A DNA stretch of 39,327 nt, from NCBI GenBank assembly GCA_030849065.1, contig JASAON010001487.1, positions 1 to 39,327 on the forward strand, given 5' to 3'. The notes under the pieces are model-generated. The model did not search any database. It saw only the letters and a list, made by a program, of their open reading frames with translations, and was not told the DNA's origin. Each line of letters opens with the position of its first letter. Positions within the stretch are counted from its first letter, which is position 1. Source of the stretch: Jaenimonas drosophilae (lineage: Eukaryota > Euglenozoa > Kinetoplastea > Trypanosomatida > Trypanosomatidae). Of the stretch, positions 1 through 9,421 are shown one piece after another. A program made the translations under genes and the position numbers.

Positions 1-2863
1 GCGCAGATGAGGTGTTGGTTTGTGGCGCCCACCAATACGCATGGCGGCTGGCAGAACGTGGTTCTCCAGAGCGCGTACGTGGCGCTGCGTTGTTGTTCTT
101 GTTGCTGATTCCTGCGTGAGTGCCGCAACGAACAAAGACGGGGCCTGCGGAACGTGTGCGAGAGAAGGCGGCGTTGGCAGAACGCGTGCGTGTAAGTCGC
201 GATGGAATGGTGGTGTTGGAGCGCGAGAGAGGCACGTTGGCGGAGCGGCTCCGCACAAATCCGCCGTTGATGGAGGCGTGTGCGGTGCGCAAACGTACAA
301 AGTCGCGATCATCATCGTCGGCCACGCTGAAGGGGTGCATAATGAGCGCGGCATGGCGTTGGCCGTAGCGTGAGTTGGTGCGCGTGAGGCGCGAGGATGG
401 TGCCGTCGTGTATTCCTCAACCTTGGCTTGTGGCAACATGGCGCGCGATGCTTTGGCGGAGGAGCAGCGGGCGAAGGCGTTGGTGTTGGCCGTGGCTGCT
501 GTGCGTCGCAGTACGTTGGCCTCAGCCACCTCGGCCAGCACAGCCGCGGATGTTTTTCGGCCAAAACGTTGTGGCGCCGCGGGGTGGCCCAGGTGGAGGG
601 CCGACGCCGAAGACGCCGCAGGCTTGGCAGCCTCGGAAGAAGATGCCGCGGCCATTTTGCTTCGCCGTGTGGCCATCGCCGTGGCGCTCCCGCTCGCCTT
701 CCCGCGCGTGGTAAGGATGGTGGTGTTTTTGGTGCGCGGCGAGAGCGACGTGGCGGTGGCGGCCTCACGCGGACTCTGCGCCACACGCGATTTGGTCTTG
801 TTGGCAGCCTCCCCACGTGGCGAGTAGGCAGCTGGATGGCCACGAATGGAGGCACCTGCTGCTGATGTTGCTGATGTTGGCTTCTTGATGGGGCGTTGTG
901 CAGCGGCCTCTTCCGAGCGACGTGCAGTGGTGGCGGCGGTTGGTGAGTATGAGGCAGAGCTCATCGTGGCCGTGGCACGGCGTGTGGCGGCTGGGTTGGT
1001 GGCCGTCGTGGTGCGTGCGGAGACCCTGGCAGAGATGTTGTTGTGGTTGGCGGTCTTGGCAACGCTGGGCGAGGGTGCGTCAGCCACCTCGTGCACCTCC
1101 ACCTGGCGTGGTGTGGCGGAGCGTTGCGTGTGCGTCGAGCCGTTGTTGTTGGGACGTAGTCCGAGCTCCACGACCACTTCCGATGCGGTGGCGGGCGAAA
1201 CCACAACCCCGCCGCTCCCTGTTGCGTTGTGCTGCACTCCATCCGCCAGACCAGCCTTGATGAGCTGATGATGATCATCCAAAAACTCGGCAAATGTGGG
1301 AAATCGTGGCGCGGGTGATTCGCTGCGCGCGGGCGATCGCCCCGACGGCACACCTCCGCTCATCGTCTCATCGGCAGCGAGGTGGCGATGGTGAAGAGGC
1401 TCGCGCTCAAAGGCGTGGCCCCGCGCAGCGCTCGTGCTCGCGCTGATGGTGCTCTCACTGACACGGAGGTCCTCCGTTGTGGCGGGGCCGGCGGAGGATG
1501 AGTTGTTGTTGTCGGAGCGCGCCGCCGCCACGTGCGCCTCGGGAGACATGCCCAAGACGTAGCGCCCCGCCACCTCCGCACTCAGCGAGCGATCCTCGCC
1601 AAAGACGTCGCGGTGCCGGTTGGCCAGTTCCGCGCTGGCCACACGTTCTGGCGTGGTTGGCACACTCTGATCCCTGCCCCCGCTCCATCGCAACGAAGGC
1701 TCGCAGCGTTCGAAGTGTTGGCGCTCGGGCGTTGTTTCGGGCGTGAAGCTCAGACGCTGAACCGGATCGCGATAGCTATTCATCTCTGGTGCGATGCTGC
1801 CAAATGTGGTGGCTGCGGCGCGGAATGTTGAGCTGCCCGGTGCCGAGTCGTGGAGCGTCGCGAGGCCACCACGCGTGGTTGTGGGCGAGCCCAACAAGCG
1901 CGCATTGTGGTGCGGGTGTGCGGGTGGGCTTGGCATGTTTTCCTTATCCTCGTGTGCCATGGATATCATCATGGCTGCGGTGGATGGGGCGACGGTGCCG
2001 TGATGATGGCTGCGGTGTGGTTGTGGCTCCATGGATGGGGAGGTGGTGCTTAAGCTGTACTCACACGGCGAGAGTTGGCGGTGTGGTGGTGCCTCCTCGA
2101 AGAGCGGGCATGCGCGGAGATCATCCTGCTCGATGCTCATCCGTGGAATGTGCGGGCGGGCTTCCACTTGTTGCGGGCTTTCGGCAATCGCGAGATGCGG
2201 CGATGTGTTGCGTGGCGCAGCTTCAATGTGGCGTCGTCGCTGCTCCGCGCGAACCCGTGCGATGGCGGAGTCGAGGGTGGAGATGGATTTTGAGCGGCTC
2301 GCGCTGCGCGGGGAGGGCGAGCGAGAGACGGCGGCCGCAGCGGCCATCATGAGCGCGGCGGTGGGGAAGAAGGACTTTAGGATGCGCTGGCTGCGCGCAT
2401 CGCAGTAGGCCACGATGCGCACAACGAGTGCAGGGCCTTGTTTGGTAGTTTCAAAGAGCCGCATCAGCGACATGGGGTTGTTGCAGGAGCAGCACACCCA
2501 TGTGGTGCCGTAGCCCTGCCGCTGTGGCACCTCGCGGCAGCGTGGGCAGATGGCGTACTCGCACATGGCGCAGGTGTAGTCCCAGACATCATCATCGCTG
2601 CGGCACTCCGCCGTGAAGGACTTCCAGCAACGTTGGCAGCGGTTTTGTGTGGTGAGAATGAGCTTCTGCGTTGGACGTTGTGGTGGCTCCTCCCTCACGG
2701 GATGTTGTTGTGTGCGGTTGTTGGTGGGCCTGAGCTTTGCCTCCTCCGCCACAACATCGCGCCGGCCTCCCTTCGCGTACTCCTGCGGCCCATCCGTGGC
2801 GTTGGTGGATTTGGCGAAGAGCACCGGAAAACTCTTCTTGTCCTTGAAGAGCGAAGAAAACAT
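1..2863 (-). CDS. Large Ser/Arg/Ala-rich protein with N-terminal Cys cluster, partial at left edge
   Basis: An uninterrupted minus-strand frame runs from an ATG at 2863 to the window edge: 954 whole codons, with the stop outside. No other ATG lies between the inferred splice acceptor at 3009-3010 and this one. The N-terminal part has a probable zinc-binding cluster at residues 76-127: CxxC at 76/79, C87, CxxC at 98/101, CxxC at 106/109, and C124, C125, C127. The remainder is low complexity, rich in Ala, Ser, Thr, Arg and His, with scattered SP and TP dipeptides. Near the visible end short RSRSA, RTRSA and RTRSG motifs recur, suggesting a basic disordered tail. I recognise no family and assign no function. 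The C-terminus is missing, so a downstream domain may exist. The gene is strongly GC-rich compared with the right half of the window. Confidence 0.8.
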   Translation of the reverse strand, partial: MFSSLFKDKKSFPVLFAKSTNATDGPQEYAKGGRRDVVAEEAKLRPTNNRTQQHPVREEPPQRPTQKLILTTQNRCQRCWKSFTAECRSDDDVWDYTCAMCEYAICPRCREVPQRQGYGTTWVCCSCNNPMSLMRLFETTKQGPALVVRIVAYCDARSQRILKSFFPTAALMMAAAAAVSRSPSPRSASRSKSISTLDSAIARVRAEQRRRHIEAAPRNTSPHLAIAESPQQVEARPHIPRMSIEQDDLRACPLFEEAPPHRQLSPCEYSLSTTSPSMEPQPHRSHHHGTVAPSTAAMMISMAHEDKENMPSPPAHPHHNARLLGSPTTTRGGLATLHDSAPGSSTFRAAATTFGSIAPEMNSYRDPVQRLSFTPETTPERQHFERCEPSLRWSGGRDQSVPTTPERVASAELANRHRDVFGEDRSLSAEVAGRYVLGMSPEAHVAAARSDNNNSSSAGPATTEDLRVSESTISASTSAARGHAFEREPLHHRHLAADETMSGGVPSGRSPARSESPAPRFPTFAEFLDDHHQLIKAGLADGVQHNATGSGGVVVSPATASEVVVELGLRPNNNGSTHTQRSATPRQVEVHEVADAPSPSVAKTANHNNISARVSARTTTATNPAATRRATATMSSASYSPTAATTARRSEEAAAQRPIKKPTSATSAAGASIRGHPAAYSPRGEAANKTKSRVAQSPREAATATSLSPRTKNTTILTTRGKASGSATAMATRRSKMAAASSSEAAKPAASSASALHLGHPAAPQRFGRKTSAAVLAEVAEANVLRRTAATANTNAFARCSSAKASRAMLPQAKVEEYTTAPSSRLTRTNSRYGQRHAALIMHPFSVADDDDRDFVRLRTAHASINGGFVRSRSANVPLSRSNTTIPSRLTRTRSANAAFSRTRSAGPVFVRCGTHAGISNKNNNAAPRTRSGEPRSASRHAYWWAPQTNTSSA

Positions 2864-3174
2864 AATGGCACCAAACTTGTTGTTGCCGTTCTTGTTGTTG
2901 TGTGTTGTGGTGATATACAAGGACAACAACACCTCGCCAAGGGTGTTCGTGAGAATACCAAAGCGATGCTTCTCAGTGAGCTCAAAAATCAGAGCCACGA
3001 ATTCTCTACTGAATAACAACACAGAAAAGAAGAGAGATGGTATGGCATAAGAATGTGTGTGGGTGTGTCGTGATGAATGATGTTGCATCCCCACATACAT
3101 GAAGTTTGAAGAAGGTATTGTTGGCTGGTTTAGTACGTGAGTCTTGTGCCATCTTTATGCAGTACCAAACTTCA
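2864..3174. other. Intergenic region with 5' leader of the left-edge gene
   Basis: This gap holds the 145-nt leader of the left-edge gene (2864-3008), its polypyrimidine tract, and the 3' flank of the 265-residue gene. The leader has no ATG before 2863. I see no RNA gene or other coding region. Confidence 0.6.
3009..3038 (-). promoter_or_regulatory. Putative spliced-leader acceptor for the left-edge gene
   Basis: On the minus strand a pyrimidine-rich run (tcttttctgtg type) ends in ATTCAG; the AG is complementary to 3009-3010. It is the first AG after the tract. Confidence 0.6.
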
Positions 3175-3972
3175 CTAGAAGTAGGTGCCCCACATGAGTG
3201 AGCGACGGCCGAAGCAGTTTCCCGGTACCACACCAAGACGCTCCGCCAGCCCCATCAGATAGCTCGTTGGTGCCACATAGCGTGGTGGTGGGCTGGCCTT
3301 CGTGGTGCGTTTTGGTGGCTGCAACACCGGCGTCCAGCTCCTTGTAGAGGATTGCAGATGCATCAATGATGAGAGATTGGGCCGATGAACGAAGAAACGC
3401 TCAAAGGGCCGCGTGAGCTCCGATGCTGGCCGATTGGGACGGAGGAAGTAGTACAGCGTGAAGGGCGTGGAGCTCTGCGTGCTGTATTGGTGCAAGGTGG
3501 CATAAGGTGTGGTGGCGGCACCGCGCTGCACAGAATCGCGCAGCTGCCCGAGCTGAATGGCGAGGCAGAGGAGGCGCTGATCATTGGAGGCGTAGAGCTG
3601 AACCCCATCAACGGAGGCGATGGCGCTGTGCAAACGGCCGTAGTGCTGCAGAGATGTGGGATCGCGAACGGGCACCCCGGCGGAAAAGTCTGCCGGGGCG
3701 TGTGCGGCGCCCTGGATGACGTACATCATGCCAGGCAACACGCGGAGCTGCTCCGATGGTGATGAGACGGCAACGTGTTTGGGGAGGTGCAAGTGTGGGA
3801 TGGAGGTGGTGGCGGCGAGGGAGAGGAGCTGCTCCACCTGTGGGCAGAGATGCATGTGCAGGGCGGCCCCATCGTGCGAAACAATCTCCCACGGAATGCG
3901 GTTGTACGAGACGAGAGATGGGTACTTGATACTGCGACGAAAGTTGCCGTGAAGGTGCAACGATGCCCGCAT
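3175..3972 (-). CDS. Conserved-looking hypothetical protein, 265 aa
   Basis: A complete frame starts at an ATG at 3972, directly after a strong polypyrimidine tract and AG. The 265-residue product has no signal peptide, membrane span or motif I can name. It begins with a short basic stretch (residues 2-14, RASLHLHGNFRRS) that could be a targeting sequence. A hydrophobic middle follows, then a Pro/Arg/Lys-rich segment (roughly 212-230) and a C-terminus ending WGTYF. Coding status rests on the clean trans-splicing signal and on its position within a same-strand gene array. Function unknown; a mitochondrial protein is possible but not shown. Confidence 0.7.
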   Translation of the reverse strand: MRASLHLHGNFRRSIKYPSLVSYNRIPWEIVSHDGAALHMHLCPQVEQLLSLAATTSIPHLHLPKHVAVSSPSEQLRVLPGMMYVIQGAAHAPADFSAGVPVRDPTSLQHYGRLHSAIASVDGVQLYASNDQRLLCLAIQLGQLRDSVQRGAATTPYATLHQYSTQSSTPFTLYYFLRPNRPASELTRPFERFFVHRPNLSSLMHLQSSTRSWTPVLQPPKRTTKASPPPRYVAPTSYLMGLAERLGVVPGNCFGRRSLMWGTYF

Positions 3973-3996
3973 CGTGTTTGGTGGGCAGTACTACTA

Positions 3997-4031
3997 CTAC
4001 AACAACAAGAACAGCAAAGAAGAAGAAAAAC
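3997..4031 (-). promoter_or_regulatory. Putative spliced-leader acceptor for the 265-aa gene
   Basis: A minus-strand run of T/C (TTTTTCTTCTTCTTTGC and onward) is followed by GTAGTAGTAG. The first AG is complementary to 3997-3998 and leaves a leader of about 24 nt. Confidence 0.7.
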
Positions 4032-4251
4032 ATGAACGTGATGCAAGTCATAGGACAGAACATACTTGGCTACCACGCTCACTCGGTGTGTTGCGGTGAG
4101 CGTACCACGCGTTGCAGCATGTTGCTGTACCTTGTGTGGTAGTGGAGGTGAAATCCAAATGTACAGCAAATGTCATGGCCACCATCCATTTTGTGTGGCG
4201 GCGCGACATCACAACGACGAAGTCGAGCAAAAGAAGAAGCAGAATGAGCCT

Positions 4252-4287
4252 CACACACACACACACACAGAGCAGCAGCAGCAGCAC
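4252..4287. repeat. CA dinucleotide and AGC trinucleotide microsatellites
   Basis: A run of CA units is followed at once by several AGC units. It lies in the 3' flank of the coiled-coil gene, outside coding sequence. Confidence 0.85.
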
Positions 4288-4349
4288 ATGATGGGGGTAT
4301 TGGTGTGGCGTACATACGTTGTGCGTCTTGCGAAGGGCTCAGGCTTCCA

Positions 4350-6422
4350 TCAGTAGGGCGGATGGGAGTTGCCGAGCAGCTCCTCCATCTTCGCCGGAGA
4401 GTACAGCAGGCGCGTAGAAACACCATCGAGCGATGTGCCACCTTGGCCATTTTGCGAGAGTAGCTCAATTACACTGCGGTGGCGTGAGAGCGCATCGCGG
4501 AGCTGAAGAATGGTGCCACGAAGGCCCTCAGATTCTGCATCAGCAGCCTTCATCTTCTCACGGAACTCACGCAGATGCACCGATTGCCGCTCGCACTGCG
4601 CCTGGAGGATGCGGTATTCCTCCTGCACCGCGGCAAGTGCGAGGCGATCATCCTCGGCACGTGATGGGCTCCGCGCAGCACCGCCACGACTGGCAGATCG
4701 CGCATCATGAGCATTGGGCTGAGACGTCTCGCTGCGTGAGTTATGCACGCGCGCCAACAACTCTGCGTTTTCTTGGCTCAAGACGTCGTAGTGATGCGCG
4801 ATTTCATCCTTTTGCCGGCGTATTCGCTCCGACTTGCGTTGGCACTTTTCTGCCCGTGCGTTGGCGAGCTGCACATCATGCTCCAAGACAAGATTGGCCT
4901 CATTCACTTGTTGTAGAAGGAGGGCGGTGGCCTTGAGCTCCTTCAAATACACGTCCTCGCGGCTTCCCCGCGCGGCGTAGTCGCGCTCGCTGCTGCGACG
5001 TACTTCCTCTAATGCGGCCTGCACCGATGTTGCTCCATCACCATCATGATCATCATGATCATCATCAGCAACGGCCGCTAGCTGGGGCGCCGAGCGTGAG
5101 TCGGCCAGCTTGTTTAGCAGCTGCGCCAAGACATTATCATCTTCCACCGTGCTCGCGGAGAGGGCGTTGGAGATGGAGGTGCAGAGCTGCCGCAGACTAT
5201 CTTCCTCATCGGGCTGCGTCGTCGGTGGTGGTTCCACCACATGCGCCACGGTTGTTTGCAAGCAGCACAACGAAACGCGTGCGTGTTCGAGGGCGTTGAG
5301 GAGTTTGGCGAAGGCGGTGTTGCCACGATGAAGGGGAGATGCTGCTGCGTCGGTGACAGTCGTGGTGGTATCGAAGGCGGCGATGCGCCGAAGTTGTGTT
5401 TGCCGCGACTCCACGCCAAAAGTGGCCCACTTCAGCGCCTCCACCGCCACCACCTCGCAGAGCCGCCGACGGCCATCATCCTCTGCGGAGCGCGCCTCCT
5501 CTGCCTCTATTGGATTGGCAGAGGGAGAGGCTGTGTGTGCGAGAGGATCATCATCATCATCATCACCAACGGGATCCTCCGTCTCCGCCACGGGAAGCTC
5601 TGCTGTCGTTGGTGTTGGTGCGGCAGGAAGCGGTGGTGGCGGGGCCAAGGAAGCCGCCGCGCGCACAGGCTCCGTCGAGCTCTCACCAAGCTGCAACAAT
5701 CGCTCAACCTCGCGCATAATCTGCGTGAAGGTTGGGCTGACGGAGCTCCGCTGATCCGCGCGGATATACATCTCTTCATTCTCCTCTGGTATAGTGAGGC
5801 GTGTGGCATCGGCTGAGAGATTAACGCGACGTGTGGGTGTTTCTGCCGCCGCGGTGTACGTGTGCGGCAGCGCATCCTGCAAGCATGCCTCCACAGACGG
5901 TGATGGCCGATTTGTTCGCGCGATACGTCGGCCCTCCGGCCACATTGGAGGATCGCTTGAGATGCGCGGCGGCGGTCGCTGAGCAGCGCCTGTTGTGACA
6001 GCAGCAGGAGCAGCAGCAGCAACGGGATCATCATGTGCGGATCGGGGTGCGGAGGAATGTGGGAGGTACCGTGCGCGATTCAGAATGGAGAGGAGATCGG
6101 CGCAATCATCCTCGAGTACTCGCAGCCGCGAGAAAGTTGGCGTTTTCACAACCGGCCCAACACCGCGACCCCATGCGCCGGATCTCACGTGGTGCATAAC
6201 GGGCGGAGCTCGTCCATCCGTTGGTGGCACCGTGGTCTTGGCCGCCTCAGCACACCAACCACTTGGGCGGTTGTTGTGCGTGGAGGTTCGAGAGTGCGCG
6301 CGTGTTGTTGGTTGTGTGGTGCCGTGAACGTATATGCCCGTCTTGGATGGAGGGGCAATGATGGGGGAGTAGGCTGGGTAGCTCATCGTTGAGATGGTGC
6401 TGCATGATGGAGTGGCATTCAT
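4350..6422 (-). CDS. Coiled-coil protein, 690 aa, unknown function
   Basis: The start is the first main-frame ATG after the splice acceptor, giving about 690 residues; a second in-frame ATG is 12 codons further on. The N-terminal third is Pro/Thr/Arg-rich and probably disordered. The middle has acidic patches, including DDDDDD and a His/Asp run (DDDHDDHDGDG). The last third is strongly heptad-like and charged (AHHYDVLSQENAELLARV, HLREFREKMKAADAESEGL), predicting a long parallel coiled coil before a short tail ending NSHPPY. There are no membrane spans or enzyme motifs. Such architecture is common in kinetoplastid cytoskeletal and basal-body proteins, but that is analogy only. A short upstream reading frame overlaps its start codon. 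Confidence 0.8.
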   Translation of the reverse strand: MNATPSCSTISTMSYPAYSPIIAPPSKTGIYVHGTTQPTTRAHSRTSTHNNRPSGWCAEAAKTTVPPTDGRAPPVMHHVRSGAWGRGVGPVVKTPTFSRLRVLEDDCADLLSILNRARYLPHSSAPRSAHDDPVAAAAPAAVTTGAAQRPPPRISSDPPMWPEGRRIARTNRPSPSVEACLQDALPHTYTAAAETPTRRVNLSADATRLTIPEENEEMYIRADQRSSVSPTFTQIMREVERLLQLGESSTEPVRAAASLAPPPPLPAAPTPTTAELPVAETEDPVGDDDDDDPLAHTASPSANPIEAEEARSAEDDGRRRLCEVVAVEALKWATFGVESRQTQLRRIAAFDTTTTVTDAAASPLHRGNTAFAKLLNALEHARVSLCCLQTTVAHVVEPPPTTQPDEEDSLRQLCTSISNALSASTVEDDNVLAQLLNKLADSRSAPQLAAVADDDHDDHDGDGATSVQAALEEVRRSSERDYAARGSREDVYLKELKATALLLQQVNEANLVLEHDVQLANARAEKCQRKSERIRRQKDEIAHHYDVLSQENAELLARVHNSRSETSQPNAHDARSASRGGAARSPSRAEDDRLALAAVQEEYRILQAQCERQSVHLREFREKMKAADAESEGLRGTILQLRDALSRHRSVIELLSQNGQGGTSLDGVSTRLLYSPAKMEELLGNSHPPY

Positions 6423-6445
6423 GGCCGAGCAACACACAACAACAT
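6419..6445 (-). other. Short upstream ORF overlapping the coiled-coil gene start
   Basis: The predicted leader contains one ATG at 6445. It opens an 8-codon frame (MLLCVARP) whose TGA overlaps the main ATG as ATGA. In standard scanning this would allow reinitiation or reduce translation of the main frame. Confidence 0.5.
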
Positions 6446-7373
6446 GCTAAGAACAAGATGGAGAGAGAGAGGGAGAGAGAGAGATGTGTTGTGTGTTCTT
6501 GTGTTGGCATCAGCATCCAAATGTGTGGTACACGCATCATGTTGGTGACGTGGTGAGATGGATATAGCGCAGAACAAGGAGGGGGGCGAGAGCTGAAACG
6601 AAAAGAAAAGTCTGCCAACAAAAAAAAATGTCATCCAAAACAATGATTCTCTGCGCGCAAGAGTGAGCTTAGGGAGGGGTGGTTGTGCGCGGAGAAGGTG
6701 TGGAGGGGCGAGGAGCCACCCCAACTCCACGCCACCCTCACAACGCACAACGGAGAACATAGTCCGGCAGTCACCACCGGATGAGAAGGGCATCTACGCA
6801 ACGCTGCGTCGCCCACCAGAAGAGGCTGCGTGAGTGAGGGAGGAGGAAGAGAAGAGGATTGAGCTTGCTATGGCGTTCTCACACACCATGTGTGCGTGGA
6901 TGTGTGCGTTTGTTGTTTTCCGAGACAGACCTTCTTCACCTCCCTCGATATCCCACAACACAAGCTCAGCGAGGGGAGATCGTTGGTGGAGATGATGCGG
7001 CGGTGCGTGCATACGCACGAAGAAGATACAAAAAAAAACAGAAGAAGAAACCAAGATATTTTGTCTTGACGCTATCCTCCCCTCCTCTTGTGTGCGCGCC
7101 GCGACTGCGATCAACGTGCGGCGAGATGCAGCCATGTACGATGCATGTAGAACTCACTCATGCCGCAACAACCACAGAGGTGCATACGTGAGTAGTGCGT
7201 GCGTGGATGGGAACGTTTGACGAGGAAATGTGGCGAACCGGCTCCAAGTTGGCTGCAGCGGCACATATATGTGTTGTGAGGAGCTCAGCACGTGTATGTG
7301 TGCGTGTGGCTGGGTAGGACTCCATCCCGCGACACACGCCCACAACCATCATCACCATCAAATGTAGTACATA
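6423..7373. other. Long intergenic region (about 950 bp), no confident gene
   Basis: This is the longest gap in the minus-strand array, between the phosphatase stop and the coiled-coil ATG. Its left end holds the splice signal and leader of the latter. A second minus-strand pyrimidine tract at about 7022-7050 (T9 flanked by TTCTTCTTC) could serve another transcript. The reading frame nearby (6794-7135 minus, 113 residues) is low complexity and unlike its neighbours, so I do not call it. Most of the gap is probably the phosphatase 3' UTR. Confidence 0.5.
6447..6484 (-). promoter_or_regulatory. Putative spliced-leader acceptor for the coiled-coil gene
   Basis: A very strong TC-repeat polypyrimidine tract (complement of the GA run at 6461-6484) is followed by TTGTTCTTAG. 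The first AG is complementary to 6447-6448. Confidence 0.8.
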
Positions 7374-9074
7374 TCAGGAGGCATGCGTTGAGGGGGTTGG
7401 CGAGATGAGCTCCTCCGTGGCGCGGTCGGAGAGGTCCGGCGTGCGGCCCTCATGGACGGGCAGCTCATCCGCTGTCTTGGGCTTACTCACGCGCTTCAGT
7501 CGCGAGGGCAGAAGCAGGCGCACCTTCCCAGATTCATGCTCGCCAAGCTCGCGCTGCATCTCATCACGGTGGTCGTTGGCGTAGCTCCACGCCCGACGCA
7601 CATTTTCGGCGCAGGCGAACATGACGATGCAGAGCGCAGCACCACGTGATGGATGTACCTCCGCATCTACTACAGCCGAGGCGGGAGGAGTGGCCTCCTC
7701 CGCCAGCACATCGCCCACCATCATGGGTGGAGATCCATCCTCGCTATTCTTCATACTTGCCCCGCGCGCACCGCCACGCATTACTACCTCCACCACCACA
7801 CCAACGTGCCTCTCATAAAAGGCGGCCAGCTGGGCTTTTGTGGTGGAGGCCGCCAGACCAATCAGAACGAGGCTCTGCTGCGAGCGATTGCGTGTGCGGG
7901 TCTCAACATCCATCGCCTCCTGAAAGTTGCGCAGTGCATCGAGAAAACCTAAGTTGGGCTCCACCGATGGGCGTTTCTGCGACACGTACAAGAGCGCCTC
8001 CGCAGCGGAGAGGCCACTGCGATAAACGAGGTAGGCGAGAACGATGGTGGCAGAGCGGCTTCTTCCCTTTTGGCAGTGAATGAGAACCCGTGGCGGTGTT
8101 GTGTGCCGCTCCAGCGCGCGGAAGTAGGATATGCGAGCGCGGTCCAGGCACTCCCGCGTTGGGGCGAAGAGGCCGGCGATGTTGGCGTCTGAATGATCCT
8201 CAATGGGAAATGTGCGCACCTGCACGTCTGGCAGCGCCGAATTGTATCGCTCCGTGGAGATATTCAGGATGCAGCGAATGTTGTGTTGGCGAAGAAAGTC
8301 GGCGTTCTGTGCGTCACGGAGGTTGCCAAGGAAGAGAAAATCGAGCACGCGTGTTGCGGGAGGCTCGGTTGTGGCAAGAGTTGTGGTGAGTGGTGATGGA
8401 GCAGCACCCGCGACGCAGGCATTGTCGCTGGACGGCTTCTTGTTGGTGGCGGCGCGGAGGGCGAAGAGGTCAATGACCTCCGAGGATGAGCCGGTGATGG
8501 GGAGGGTTGTGCGCATGCCCGCACGTCGCGTGGAGGTCTTCTTGGCGCAGCTCATCTTCCCAACGAAGCCGCGGGCGAAGAGGGGTGCCTCCGGGAGGCT
8601 GGCCGCGGGTGAAGCACGGGCGGAGCATGAGCCACGTGGTGTGGAGGTGCGCGACATAACCTCGACGTGCCGACGCACAAGATCATTGTTCTGCGGGGTC
8701 GTGCAGGGGCGAGAAAAGGCCTCTTTTTTGCTTCGCTGTTGTTCCTTGCGTGCGGAGCGCGTGGCGCCACCACCCAGCGACCACTCCTCCACGCGGCCCC
8801 ACTTGGGAGATGAGGTGGTGGAGGATGGCATGCCCTCCGCGGAGAGCGGAGGTTGAGAAATAGGGGGTGGGCTGAGGCGAGGAGCTGTGGTGGAGCTGCT
8901 GCCGGCAGAGACACGTGCGTGCATGGGCGCTGCGCCATCATTAGTGGCACGAGGGAAACTTGAAGAGCCTTTGGCAGCACCTTTTCGGCGGTTGCCGGAG
9001 CGGTGAGCGTGGTGGGCGGAGTGGCCAAAGAGGCTCGAGGTGGAGGTAAGAGTGGAGCATGGCGAGACGCTCAT
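7374..9074 (-). CDS. Dual-specificity protein phosphatase with RRM-like C-terminal segment
   Basis: The start is the first ATG in frame; the open frame further upstream begins at TTG. The product has 566 residues. Residues 1-240 are Ser/Thr/Arg/Pro-rich and probably disordered. Residues 243-389 form a dual-specificity phosphatase domain. The P-loop HCQKGRSRSA has the nucleophile at C334 and the CxxGxxR arginine at R340, and a likely general acid is D293 in FPIEDHSD. Residues 401-525 look like a divergent RNA-recognition motif: LVLIGL resembles RNP2, GAALCIVMF resembles RNP1, each strand is followed by a helix, and an acidic/Pro-rich insertion separates the halves. The phosphatase assignment is firm and the RRM is an inference. 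The substrate is unknown; phospho-Ser/Thr/Tyr proteins or phosphorylated RNA ends are both possible. Confidence 0.9.
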   Translation of the reverse strand: MSVSPCSTLTSTSSLFGHSAHHAHRSGNRRKGAAKGSSSFPRATNDGAAPMHARVSAGSSSTTAPRLSPPPISQPPLSAEGMPSSTTSSPKWGRVEEWSLGGGATRSARKEQQRSKKEAFSRPCTTPQNNDLVRRHVEVMSRTSTPRGSCSARASPAASLPEAPLFARGFVGKMSCAKKTSTRRAGMRTTLPITGSSSEVIDLFALRAATNKKPSSDNACVAGAAPSPLTTTLATTEPPATRVLDFLFLGNLRDAQNADFLRQHNIRCILNISTERYNSALPDVQVRTFPIEDHSDANIAGLFAPTRECLDRARISYFRALERHTTPPRVLIHCQKGRSRSATIVLAYLVYRSGLSAAEALLYVSQKRPSVEPNLGFLDALRNFQEAMDVETRTRNRSQQSLVLIGLAASTTKAQLAAFYERHVGVVVEVVMRGGARGASMKNSEDGSPPMMVGDVLAEEATPPASAVVDAEVHPSRGAALCIVMFACAENVRRAWSYANDHRDEMQRELGEHESGKVRLLLPSRLKRVSKPKTADELPVHEGRTPDLSDRATEELISPTPSTHAS

Positions 9075-9421
9075 GATGTGTTCTCGGTCGCAGCACCAGC
9101 GACCAACGAATAATAAACAAACGCACAAAAGAGTTGGTGGAGTATGACTCCTCAGAGATGAGTATGTTGCTAGTGTGTGGGTATAAGTAGTACGTGTGTT
9201 TCTTTAAAAACAAAAAAGAAATGAGCAACCAATGTGTATCAGAAGAGAGTTGGCGTGCAGGGTTTTGTTTTTAGAAGCATGCATGCAACCACAACACAAC
9301 AAAACGATGTCTTGCGTACCTCATCTTAACCACAGAGAGGGAGGGGGAGGGGGAACCCACAACACAGAACACCTTCCTCACGCACTAACACATGTGCGTT
9401 GCATGGAATTGTGTTCTCACG
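9075..9421. other. Intergenic region between phosphatase and AP-3 delta
   Basis: This gap contains the phosphatase leader and pyrimidine-rich stretch (a possible acceptor AG complementary to 9083-9084) and the 3' flank of AP-3 delta. A short G-rich run with GGGAGGGGGAGGGGG character lies near 9340. No gene is seen. Confidence 0.55.

Larger units (their letters stand above)
3973..4349. other. Intergenic region with CA and AGC microsatellites
   Basis: This gap lies between the 265-residue gene and the stop of the coiled-coil gene. It contains the splice signal of the former next to its ATG, and an adjacent CA-repeat and AGC-repeat near 4252-4287. No convincing gene is seen. Confidence 0.6.
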
